From: JBNJGB01 sp051747385
Lineage (GTDB): Bacteria; Myxococcota_A; UBA9042; PHBI01; JACKFB01
NCBI GenBank assembly: GCA_051747385.1
Contig: JBNJGB010000030.1
Span: 19,023 to 83,022, forward strand
Direction: 5' to 3'
Length of the DNA: 64,000 bases
In this document: piece after piece, positions 44,630-51,790 of the stretch
Position numbering within the stretch: position 1 is the stretch's first letter
How the letters are laid out: each line of letters starts with the position of its first letter
Translations under genes and position numbers: made by a program
The notes under the pieces: model-generated
Database searches by the model: none
What the model was told of the DNA's origin: nothing
The model's input: only the letters and a program-made list of their open reading frames with translations

Positions 44630-45747
44630 GCCCCCTCTCCCATGTGCTCCAGGTGCCCCTCGAGGGCCGCGAGGACCGCGGCGCCCATCTCCCGGGTCCC
44701 CACGACCCGCTCTCCCTCGGCGCCGCTCGCCAGATCCGCCGTCCGCAGGCCCGACTCCAGGGCCGCCTCCGCGCTGGCCTCCACGGCGCGCGCCAGGTCG
44801 GAGCGCTTCAGGGTGTGCTCGAGGAGCATGGCCACCGACAGGATCATGGCCAGGGGGTTCGCCGCGCCCTTCCCCGCGATGTCGGGGGCCGAGCCGTGCA
44901 CCGGCTCGTACAGCGCGCTCGCCTGGCCCAGGGAGGCCGACGGCAGCATCCCGAGGGAGCCGGTCAGCGCCGCCGCTTCGTCCGAGACGATGTCGCCGAA
45001 CAGGTTCCCCGTGACGATCACGTCGAACTGCCGCGGGTCCCGGACGAGCTGCATGGCGCAGTTGTCGACGTAGAGGTGTTCGAGCGCGACGTCCGGGTAC
45101 TCGGCCTCCCCGAGGTCCGTCATCACCTCGCGCCACAGGGCCATCACCTCGAGGACGTTGGCCTTGTCCACGCTGGTGAGCCGCCCGCTCCGGGCCCGGG
45201 CGATCTCGAAGGCCACCCGGCCGATGCGCCGGATCTCGTCGGCGTCGTAGACCATCGTGTTGACGCCGCGGCGGGGTCCCCCTCCGGGACCGGAGGCGTC
45301 GATGCCCCGGGGCTCCCCGAAGTAGATGCCGCCGATCAGCTCACGCACCACGAGGAGTTCGACGCCGCGCGTCAGCTCCGGCCGCAGGGGGCTCGCGCCG
45401 GCCAGGGCCTCGAAGAAGCGCGCCGGACGGAGGTTCGCGAAGACCTCCAGGGTCGCACGAAGGCGGAGGAGGCCCCGCTCGGGGCGGCGCTCGGACGGCA
45501 GGTCGTCCCACTTCGGCCCGCCCACGGCGCCCAGCAGGACCGCGTCGGCCGCCCTCGCCTTCTCCAGGACCTGCTCCGTGACGGGCTCGCCGTGCGCATC
45601 CAGGGAGGCCCCGCCGAACGCGGCCTCCTCGCGCGTCACCGACACCCCGGCGTGGGCGCACGCCCGCTCGAGGACGAGGAGCGCCTCCTCGGTCACCTCG
45701 GGGCCGATGCCGTCGCCGGGCAGGACCAGGAGATTCAGGGAACTCAT
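44626..45747 (-). CDS. leuB: 3-Isopropylmalate dehydrogenase
   Basis: The 373-residue decarboxylating dehydrogenase has LVLPGDGIGPEVTEEAL, the substrate-binding arginines in GLLRLRATLEVFANLRPARF, RELIGGIYFGEPRG, SVDKANVLEVMALWREV (tyrosine/lysine region) and GNLFGDIVSDEAAALTGSLG with the metal-binding aspartates, then EPVHGSAPDIAGKGAANP. It oxidises 3-isopropylmalate, and probably methylmalate in the citramalate route. It overlaps leuA upstream and malic enzyme downstream (ATGA both). Confidence 0.96.
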   Translation of the reverse strand: MSSLNLLVLPGDGIGPEVTEEALLVLERACAHAGVSVTREEAAFGGASLDAHGEPVTEQVLEKARAADAVLLGAVGGPKWDDLPSERRPERGLLRLRATLEVFANLRPARFFEALAGASPLRPELTRGVELLVVRELIGGIYFGEPRGIDASGPGGGPRRGVNTMVYDADEIRRIGRVAFEIARARSGRLTSVDKANVLEVMALWREVMTDLGEAEYPDVALEHLYVDNCAMQLVRDPRQFDVIVTGNLFGDIVSDEAAALTGSLGMLPSASLGQASALYEPVHGSAPDIAGKGAANPLAMILSVAMLLEHTLKRSDLARAVEASAEAALESGLRTADLASGAEGERVVGTREMGAAVLAALEGHLEHMGEGA

Positions 45748-47315
45748 ACCGTCGCCTCCGATCGGGGGACCTGGACGCCGGCACCCAACCGGCGCAGCTC
45801 CTCCTGGAACAGGTGGTGGTTCAGAGCGTGGACGAACGCGCGCGCGCTGGCCACCACCACGTCGGTGTGGGTGCCCTGGCCGCGGGAGGTCAACCCGTCC
45901 TTGCGGATGAGCACGTGCACGCGGCCCTGGGCGTCGGATCCGCCCGTCACGGCCGTCAGCGTGTAGCCCTCCAGCTCCACGTCCTCCTGGCGCGTGGCCT
46001 TCTTGATGGCCTCGATGGCGGCGTTCACCGGTCCGTCACCCCCGGCCTCGGCGGCGGCCGTCTCGTCGCCGATCCGCACGGTCACGGCCGCGCGCGGCGT
46101 CACGTCGCTGCCCGAGGTGAACTCGATGCAGTCGAGCGCGTAGTGCTGCTGCACGGCGAGGACGGTGTTGGCCACGAGCGCGTGGAGGTCCTCGTCGTAG
46201 ATGACCTTCTTGCGATCGGTCAGCTCCTTGAAGCCCTGGAACAGCTCGCGCATCTGCTCCTCGGCGAACTCGTAGCCCAGCGCCTTCAGGCGGTCGCGGA
46301 GCGCGTGCTTGCCGGAGTGCTTGCCCAGCACCAGGTTCGACGCCGTGAAGCCGACGTCCTCGGGCGCCATGATCTCGTAGGTGGTCCGCTCGCTGAGCAC
46401 GCCGTGCTGGTGGATCCCCGACTCGTGGGAGAAGGCGTTGCGCCCCACGATGGCCTTGTTCGGCGGCACGAGCATGCCCGTGACCTCGCTCACGAGGCGG
46501 CTCACGGCCACGAGCTTCGTCGTGTCCAGGCGCGTGTCGCAGCCCAGGAGGTCCCGGCGCGTGCGGATGGCCATGGCCACCTCCTCCAGGGAGGCGTTGC
46601 CGGCCCGCTCGCCGATGCCGTTCACGCAGCACTCGATCTGCCGCGCCCCGGCCGCCACGGCGGCGAGGGAGTTGGCCACCGCGAGGCCCAGGTCGTCGTG
46701 GCAGTGGGTAGAGATGATCACGTCGTCCCGGTCACCCAGCATCTCCCGCACGGCGGTGACGATGCGGTGGTACTCCACGGGCATCGTGTAGCCGACCGTG
46801 TCCGGGATGTTGAGGACCGTCGCCCCGCTCTCCACGGCGCAGGCGAAGGCCTCCTTCAGGAACGCCAGGTCCGAGCGCGTGGCGTCCTCGGCGGAGAACT
46901 CCACGTTCGGGGTGCGCGCCGCGCAGGCGGAGACGCCGCGGCGGATCTCCTCGAGCACCTCCTCACGGCTCATCCGGAGCTTGTGCTCCAGGTGGATGTC
47001 GCTCGTCGCGATGAAGACGTGGAGCCGCGGGTTCGCGGCGTCCTTCAGGGCGTCCCAGGCGGCGTCGATGTCCCCCTCGCGGGTGCGGCAGAGGCCCGCC
47101 ACCTCGGCGCGCTCCACGACGGAGGCGATCCGGCGCACGGCCTCGCGCTCGCCCTGGCTCGCCACGGGAAACCCGGCCTCGATGACGTCCACGCCGAGCG
47201 CGTCGAGCTGGCGGGCGATCCGCAGCTTCTCGTCCCGGGTCATGGTCGCGCCTGGCGACTGCTCGCCGTCGCGCAGGGTGGTGTCGAAGATGCGTACGAT
47301 GTCCGGGTCCTTCAT
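45744..47315 (-). CDS. leuA: 2-Isopropylmalate synthase
   Basis: The 523-residue enzyme condenses acetyl-CoA with 2-oxoisovalerate. The TIM barrel starts with FDTTLRDGEQSPGATMT and has THCHDDLGLAVANSLAAV (metal-binding HxH), NGIGERAGNASLEEV, then AFSHESGIHQHGVL and GKHSGKHAL. The C-terminal LeuA dimer/allosteric domain (about 390-510, leucine feedback in the family) is complete. The ATG overlaps the cimA stop as ATGA. The length is typical of bacterial LeuA. Confidence 0.95.
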   Translation of the reverse strand: MKDPDIVRIFDTTLRDGEQSPGATMTRDEKLRIARQLDALGVDVIEAGFPVASQGEREAVRRIASVVERAEVAGLCRTREGDIDAAWDALKDAANPRLHVFIATSDIHLEHKLRMSREEVLEEIRRGVSACAARTPNVEFSAEDATRSDLAFLKEAFACAVESGATVLNIPDTVGYTMPVEYHRIVTAVREMLGDRDDVIISTHCHDDLGLAVANSLAAVAAGARQIECCVNGIGERAGNASLEEVAMAIRTRRDLLGCDTRLDTTKLVAVSRLVSEVTGMLVPPNKAIVGRNAFSHESGIHQHGVLSERTTYEIMAPEDVGFTASNLVLGKHSGKHALRDRLKALGYEFAEEQMRELFQGFKELTDRKKVIYDEDLHALVANTVLAVQQHYALDCIEFTSGSDVTPRAAVTVRIGDETAAAEAGGDGPVNAAIEAIKKATRQEDVELEGYTLTAVTGGSDAQGRVHVLIRKDGLTSRGQGTHTDVVVASARAFVHALNHHLFQEELRRLGAGVQVPRSEATV

Positions 47316-48946
47316 CTCCCTCTCCGCTCGCGCTCGATCGTGGTCGTGATCGTGGTCGTCTTCGGTCCCGTCTCGGGGTGGGGCTCCACCCCGGCCTTCA
47401 GCAGCCGATACTCGAAGGCGTCCACGAGCGCCTGCCAGCTCGCCTCCACCACGTTGGTGCTCACCCCCACCGTGCTCCAGGCGTCCTCGCCGTCCGTGGC
47501 CGTCACCAGCACGCGGACCGTGGCGCCGACGCCCTCCGATCCGTCGAGGATGCGCACCTTGTAGTCCACGAGGCGCACCTCCGCCAGAACCGGCCAGTGC
47601 CTGACCAGGACGTCCTTGAACGCGCGGCCCATGGCGTCCACGGGGCCGTTGCCCTCCCCGTGGACCTCGTGCTGCTCGCCCTCGACGACGAGCCGCAGCA
47701 GGGCCTCGGAGCGCTCGCCCCAGCCCACCACGTAGCTCCGGGCCACGGCCTCGCGCACCTCGAACCAGCGCGGCCGCCGGCCCCGAGCCTCCTCCATCAG
47801 GAGCTCCAAGGAGGCCTCGGCCCCCTCGAACTGGAAGCCCTCGTGCTCCAGCCGCTTGATGCGATCGAGGACGGCGCGGGTCGTGGGATCGTCCGGATCC
47901 AGGTCCACGCCGAACTGCTCGGCCTTGGCCAGGATGTTCGAGCGCCCGGACAGGTCGGAGACCAGGATGCGCCGCTCGTTGCCCACCGCCTCCGGGTCGG
48001 CGTGCTCGTAGGTCACGGCCGACTTCATCACCGCGTGGACGTGGACGCCGCCCTTGTGCGCGAAGGCGCTCCGCCCCACCCACGGCTGCCGGGCCAGGGG
48101 CACGTTGTTGGCCATCTCGTCCACCAGGTGGGCGACGTGGGTCAGGCCCTTCAGGCGCCCCTCCGGCAGGCAGGGCCGCCCCATCTTGAGCTCCAGGTTG
48201 GGCAGGATGGAGCACAGGTTGGCGTTCCCGCAGCGCTCGCCGTAGCCGTTGACGGTGCCCTGAACCATCGTCGCGCCGCCCGCCACCGCCGCCATGCTGT
48301 TGGCCACGGCGAGCTCGGCGTCGTTGTGGCAGTGGACGCCCACGGGCACGCCGAACCGGGCGGCCACGCGCTCGGTCAGGCCCCGCACCGTGTCCGGCAG
48401 GGTCCCGCCGTTGGTGTCGCAGAGGACCAGCCAGTCCGCCCCGCCCTCCGCGGCCGCCGCCAGGGCCGCCAGGGCGTACTCCTCGTCGTCCGCGGCGCCG
48501 TCGAAGAAGTGCTCCGCGTCGAAGATCAGCTCGTCGGCGTACCCCTTGAGATACGCCACCGTGTCCCGGATGAGCTCCAGGTTCTGCTCGGGGCTCACAT
48601 GGAGGACGTCCGTGGCGTGGAGGCGCCAGGCCTTGCCGAAGATGGTCAGCGTCGGCACCTCGGCGGCGATGAGCGCCTGCAGGCTCGGATCGTCGGCGCA
48701 CCGGCGGCTCGCACGGCGCGTGGACCCGAAGGCCGTCATGCGCGCGTGCCGCAGGTCCAGCAGCCGCGCCCGCTCGAAGAACGCGGCGTCGCGGGGGTTG
48801 GAGCCGGGCCAGCCACCCTCGATCCAGTCGACGCCGAGATCGTCGAGGAGGCGGGCCACCTTCAGCTTCTCGTCGACCGAGAGCTGGAAGCCCTCGCCCT
48901 GGGTGCCGTCCCGTAGGGTCGTGTCGTAGATGTGGATCCGGTTCAT
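47312..48946 (-). CDS. cimA: (R)-Citramalate synthase
   Basis: The 544-residue member of the isopropylmalate synthase superfamily starts IYDTTLRDGTQGEGFQLSVD (TQGEG where LeuA has EQSPG), with FGSTRRA, VLCDTNGGTLP, GVHCHNDAELAVANS, GTVNGYGERCGNANL and AFAHKGGVHVHAV, all typical of CimA. It condenses pyruvate and acetyl-CoA to citramalate, giving 2-oxobutyrate for isoleucine without threonine. A C-terminal LeuA-type regulatory domain is present. The very end has a Thr/Ile-Arg run (TTTITTTIERERR). It is the first structural gene after the leader. Confidence 0.93.
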   Translation of the reverse strand: MNRIHIYDTTLRDGTQGEGFQLSVDEKLKVARLLDDLGVDWIEGGWPGSNPRDAAFFERARLLDLRHARMTAFGSTRRASRRCADDPSLQALIAAEVPTLTIFGKAWRLHATDVLHVSPEQNLELIRDTVAYLKGYADELIFDAEHFFDGAADDEEYALAALAAAAEGGADWLVLCDTNGGTLPDTVRGLTERVAARFGVPVGVHCHNDAELAVANSMAAVAGGATMVQGTVNGYGERCGNANLCSILPNLELKMGRPCLPEGRLKGLTHVAHLVDEMANNVPLARQPWVGRSAFAHKGGVHVHAVMKSAVTYEHADPEAVGNERRILVSDLSGRSNILAKAEQFGVDLDPDDPTTRAVLDRIKRLEHEGFQFEGAEASLELLMEEARGRRPRWFEVREAVARSYVVGWGERSEALLRLVVEGEQHEVHGEGNGPVDAMGRAFKDVLVRHWPVLAEVRLVDYKVRILDGSEGVGATVRVLVTATDGEDAWSTVGVSTNVVEASWQALVDAFEYRLLKAGVEPHPETGPKTTTITTTIERERRGR

Positions 48947-48982
48947 GGACTCGCTCGAAGCGGGGGAAAGCGTCGGCTATTC

Positions 48983-49084
48983 CCGGAGCGGGAGCCTCGG
49001 AGGCTGCGGTGCCATCGGCGACCACGCGGGCCGTGTCGCTCCGGATCGGCTGGGGTCACCCGGACCGGGCGACGGTCAGCCGAT
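48983..49084 (-). promoter_or_regulatory. Leader RNA with adjacent inverted repeats (candidate attenuator)
   Basis: Between the leader peptide stop and cimA the minus strand has two abutting stem regions. The first pairs ATCGGCTG (49077-49084) with CAGCCGAT (49045-49052) and has an inner GTC...GAC/CCGG stem. The second pairs CCGGAGCG (49037-49044) with CGCTCCGG (48983-48990) and encloses a GCGAC...GTCGC hairpin. The 5' arm of the first stem is also the Ile-Gly-stop end of the leader reading frame, so a stalled ribosome would keep it from forming. There is no T tract, so Rho-dependent or translational control is as likely as intrinsic termination. Confidence 0.5.
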
Positions 49085-49195
49085 AATCAGCGAGCCCGAC
49101 GGGGATAGAAGACGCCCGTTCCCCTCACGGCGCGCCGCGGCGTGCCGACGGAGGTTCCCGGGATGGGCGATGTGCATGGAACGCGTGCGAGTCAT
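49076..49195 (-). CDS. Leader peptide of the branched-chain amino acid operon
   Basis: The 39-codon frame starts MTRTRSMHIAHPGNLRR and ends GRLLSPSGSLIIG. An AAGGAG site (49206-49211) lies 10 bases before the ATG. Near the end are the Leu codons CTT and CTA, unusual choices in such GC-rich DNA, then Leu-Ile-Ile (CTG ATT ATC) directly at the base of the first hairpin. The operon makes leucine and, through CimA, isoleucine, so these are the codons expected in a sensing leader. The frame is open further upstream to 49501, but that part runs through the repeat element and is not coding. Confidence 0.55.
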   Translation of the reverse strand: MTRTRSMHIAHPGNLRRHAAARREGNGRLLSPSGSLIIG

Positions 49196-49219
49196 GTGCC
49201 CTCGTCTCCTTGCGCCGCC

Positions 49220-49249
49220 AAGGTAGCGGCGCCCGATCCGGGGAGTCAA
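49220..49249 (-). promoter_or_regulatory. Promoter of the cimA-leu operon
   Basis: On the minus strand TTGACT (49244-49249) and TACCTT (49220-49225) are separated by 18 bp. The predicted start near 49213 lies immediately before the AAGGAG of the leader peptide. The dispersed repeat element begins about 20 bp upstream of the -35 box. Confidence 0.5.
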
Positions 49250-49270
49250 GCCGGACGCCGCGAACCCGCA

Positions 49271-49400
49271 GGGCGGTCGCAAAGTCGACCGCCCTCCCTT
49301 GCCCTTGCCCTTGCCCTTGCCCTTGCCTGCTCTCAGACGCGCAAAGTGCACCCTCCCCGAGCGGGTGCAATCCGGTGCCGGGCGTCGGACCGCCGCGCGA
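49271..49400. repeat. Dispersed intergenic element, copy 2
   Basis: It has the same block order as the copy at 33591-33709: hairpin GGGCGGTCG/CGACCGCCC with a CAAAGT loop, five tandem CCCTTG-type hexamers, CGAGCGGGTGCAATCC and ACCGCCGCGCG. It lies directly upstream of the leu operon promoter. The two copies differ mainly in hexamer number (about three against five) and in the central spacer. Reading frames through it give Gly-Lys or Gln-Gly repeats and are spurious. Confidence 0.8.
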
Positions 49401-49514
49401 CCCTCACTTGTCCGACTTTGCGATTCCCCTGCTCGAACCCGTCCGGCCCTCCACGGCTCTCTCTCGGGGCGCCGGCGTCCGCACCTGTCGATCCTGCACA
49501 CATGGTCTTGGTGC

Positions 49515-50122
49515 TCACGAGGTCCTCCTGCGGTCCCGGCCGAAGCGCTCCAAAGTCTCGGCGATGCGGTCGGCGCCCTCGCGGTAGACCCGGAGGGCGT
49601 CGGTTTCGACGTGGCTCACGCGCTTGCCCAGGCCGTCCACGTCACGGGCCGGGGTGTCGTGGTCGCGGCGAAGCACGCCGACGTCGCCAGCGTTATTCTG
49701 CACGCTCCTGGCCAATACCTGGACGTGCGGGTCGTCACGGAGGGGCTTCCACCGTCTGCCCCAGAACAGGCCCGCGCCCTCGGCCACCGCGCCCATGGCC
49801 TCGAACCCCCGCCGGATGGCGTCGGACTCGAGGAGGTGGATCTGGGCCTCGTGCTCGCGTGGGGCCGGTACTCGTCGAGCACGCCGTCCACGTCGAGGCC
49901 GTCCGTGTAGACCCACAGGTCCGCGGCGAGGCACGGCCGGTAGTCGTGAAGCGAGTGGTGGCCCGGCCCGAGCTGGTAGTACCCCTTGCGGTAGGCCTCG
50001 GTCTGCTCCTCCATGGTGCGCCAAGTCGTGATCAGCGCCAGGGACAGCGCCGGGTAGCGCGCCTGGTGGCGGCAGGCCACGAGCTCGACGCGCTCACGCA
50101 GCCACGGGTGCAGGTCGTCCAT
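49515..50122 (-). pseudogene. Endolysin-like M15 peptidase gene with a frameshift
   Basis: Two overlapping frames together encode one protein. The first (from ATG 50120-50122) reads MDDLHPWLRERVEL, ITTWRTMEEQTEAYRKGYYQ, HHSLHDYRPCLAADLWVYTD and DVDGVLDEY. After a shift near 49856-49866 the second reads AIRRGFEAMGAVAEGAGLFW, GRRWKPLRDDPHVQVL and continues to 49515. The joined sequence fits VanY/L-Ala-D-Glu peptidases of phage endolysins, with zinc ligands in SLHDY...AADL and DPHVQ. One missing base (or a -1 slip at CACGCGAG) explains the break. Probably a decayed phage gene; a sequencing error cannot be excluded. Confidence 0.6.
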
Positions 50123-50328
50123 GCGCGGCGAGGGCGGCCCCTGCGGAGCCTCTCTGGTCGAGGTGACAAGAGAGCCCGCGGGGACACGAGACGCCGGAGC
50201 CACGTCCCTCGGACGGCATCCGAGGAGACGACCGAGCAGGGGGGTGTGGACCCACGGCGACATGGGGGGAGCACCCGGGGGCCCGGATCTGGGCGTCAAC
50301 TCGGGTCCCGGCATGGATTGGGTGCCAC

Positions 50329-50532
50329 GTGCGTTGCCTAATCACGGTGGCTGCGATTGCGTTCTTCTACGCGATGGTACGGATGGCAGAGCGGTTTGCG
50401 TTGCCGCTGTTCCTCGTCCACCGGGCCAGGGAGATGCTCGGCCTTCGTGGCGACGGCGGGGATCCCGAGCAGGACTCCGTCACGAAGCTGCTCGCGACGG
50501 TACCGCTGCCAAAGAAGGGTGGCAGCGAGTAG
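50329..50532 (+). CDS. Possible small membrane protein
   Basis: A GTG-started 67-residue frame begins MRCLITVAAIAFFYAMVRMA, a single hydrophobic helix, followed by a basic/charged tail ending PLPKKGGSE. No good ribosome site is seen. It is divergent from the endolysin-like pseudogene, so a holin-like or other phage-derived origin is conceivable. Codon bias is weaker than in neighbouring genes, so it may not be real. Confidence 0.35.
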   Translation: MRCLITVAAIAFFYAMVRMAERFALPLFLVHRAREMLGLRGDGGDPEQDSVTKLLATVPLPKKGGSE

Positions 50533-50900
50533 CGACGGGGGCGCGGTGCCTGCAAGGCCCGCAACCCCGATCACGCGCCGTTCCGTGACCTGGGTGCGGG
50601 CCCCCTGCGATGCGCCGCGTCGTGATGAGGAACCGACCGCTACTGCGCCATCTGGAGCCCACACTCATGCAGACGGCGACCGCAGGAAGTGAAGCCGTTC
50701 GGCCCCGACTCGTTCGCGAGCTCGGGGCCTTGGAGGTCGAGGACGGTGTGAGGTGAATCCGGGCAGAGTGGCTGCGTCGGTTCACCGGCTGAGGGTTACT
50801 GCGGGACGGGTCACACGGCGGCGATGCGGGCCGGCCCCGGGATGGACGCTGAAACCGGCGCGGGTTGATCCTGGGCCGCCGCTGGGGATCGATCGGCGGC
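50533..50900. other. Intergenic stretch with one hairpin
   Basis: No convincing coding frame. The hairpin at 50701-50729 is the only clear structure. The remainder precedes the start of the membrane/zinc-ribbon protein and should hold its promoter, which I could not identify. Confidence 0.4.
50701..50729. terminator. Strong GC hairpin
   Basis: GGCCCCGACTCG pairs with CGAGCTCGGGGCC around a TTCG tetraloop, with one bulged C. It lies 170 bp after the small membrane protein frame. The 3' flank TTGGAGG has no T tract, so it may be a transcript end or a stable RNA structure. Confidence 0.4.
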
Positions 50901-51788
50901 ATGGCCCAGCTCATCGTCGCCGTCGTCCTCGCTGCGCTCGTCGTCCAGTTCATCGGCGAGCACCTCGGCCTCGTCCTCGCTGTCGTCGGGATCGCGGTCG
51001 TTGTCGCGGTGGCGGGCAGCGTCCTGAAGGCGCGTCGGGCACAGGAGAAGTGGCGGCGGTACGGCGTGCAGCGCGGCGCCGCGGCGAAGCCGCTGTGGAT
51101 ATTGGAGAGGCAGCTCCAGAACCGGATGCGCATCTTCGCGGAGTCCCTCGATCTGATGCTCAACTCGAAGAAGCGTCGGACCATCGAGGGACGCATTGGG
51201 GATGCAGAGCGAGCCCTGGACCTCATAGAGGAACTCGGCGTCGACGCGAGCGGGCTCAGGCGGTCCTTCGAGCACGAGCGCCGACGTGCCCGCACCCGGA
51301 TGTACCTGGTGGACGCCGACGAGCACTACCAGAAAGCCCTGACGCTGAAGACACAGCGGGGCCGGAACGGCCGGGTCGACAAGGCCGTGGCGGCCATCCG
51401 CGAGGGCATGGCCGACCCGTCCGCGGACCGCGCAGCCCTGGGGCAGTGGCTCGTGGAGTCCGGGCTGGACGAGCAGGCGGGTCAACTCCACTTCTGGATG
51501 GCCCTTGCGGGCGGTCTGGGCGCCGTCTTTCGGCGTAGGCCTGGCGCCGGTGTTCTGCTCGGGGCCATCGGCGGGCCCCTCGGTCTCCTCTTCGTCTGGG
51601 CCCTCGCGGACTACCGCCAGCGGTGCATCGACTGCCGGGGCATCCTGAACCGCGGGGCCAGGCGGTGCCACCGGTGCGGGTCGTTTCAGGCCCGGCCGTC
51701 CGGGCATTCGGTGAGCGACTCCGAGGATGAAGAGGACTGGCTCGCGGCGGGCGACTGGGCCTCGTGGCGCGGCAAGAAGTGGAAGTGA
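50901..51788 (+). CDS. Membrane protein with C-terminal zinc ribbon
   Basis: The 295-residue protein has an N-terminal helix MAQLIVAVVLAALVVQFIGE plus a second (LVLAVVGIAVVVAVAGSVL), a long charged helical cytoplasmic region (about 50-200), a glycine-rich hydrophobic segment (AGVLLGAIGGPLGLLFVWAL) and a zinc ribbon (CIDCRG and CHRCGS). A TTG 36 bases upstream is an alternative start. I do not recognise the family. The next lipoprotein starts 2 bp later, so the two form an operon. Confidence 0.7.
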   Translation: MAQLIVAVVLAALVVQFIGEHLGLVLAVVGIAVVVAVAGSVLKARRAQEKWRRYGVQRGAAAKPLWILERQLQNRMRIFAESLDLMLNSKKRRTIEGRIGDAERALDLIEELGVDASGLRRSFEHERRRARTRMYLVDADEHYQKALTLKTQRGRNGRVDKAVAAIREGMADPSADRAALGQWLVESGLDEQAGQLHFWMALAGGLGAVFRRRPGAGVLLGAIGGPLGLLFVWALADYRQRCIDCRGILNRGARRCHRCGSFQARPSGHSVSDSEDEEDWLAAGDWASWRGKKWK

Positions 51789-51790
51789 AG

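Noticed and set aside
49045..49084. Classical intrinsic terminator in the leu leader
   Set aside because: The stem is good but no run of T follows on the minus strand, so I call it a structured leader rather than an intrinsic terminator.
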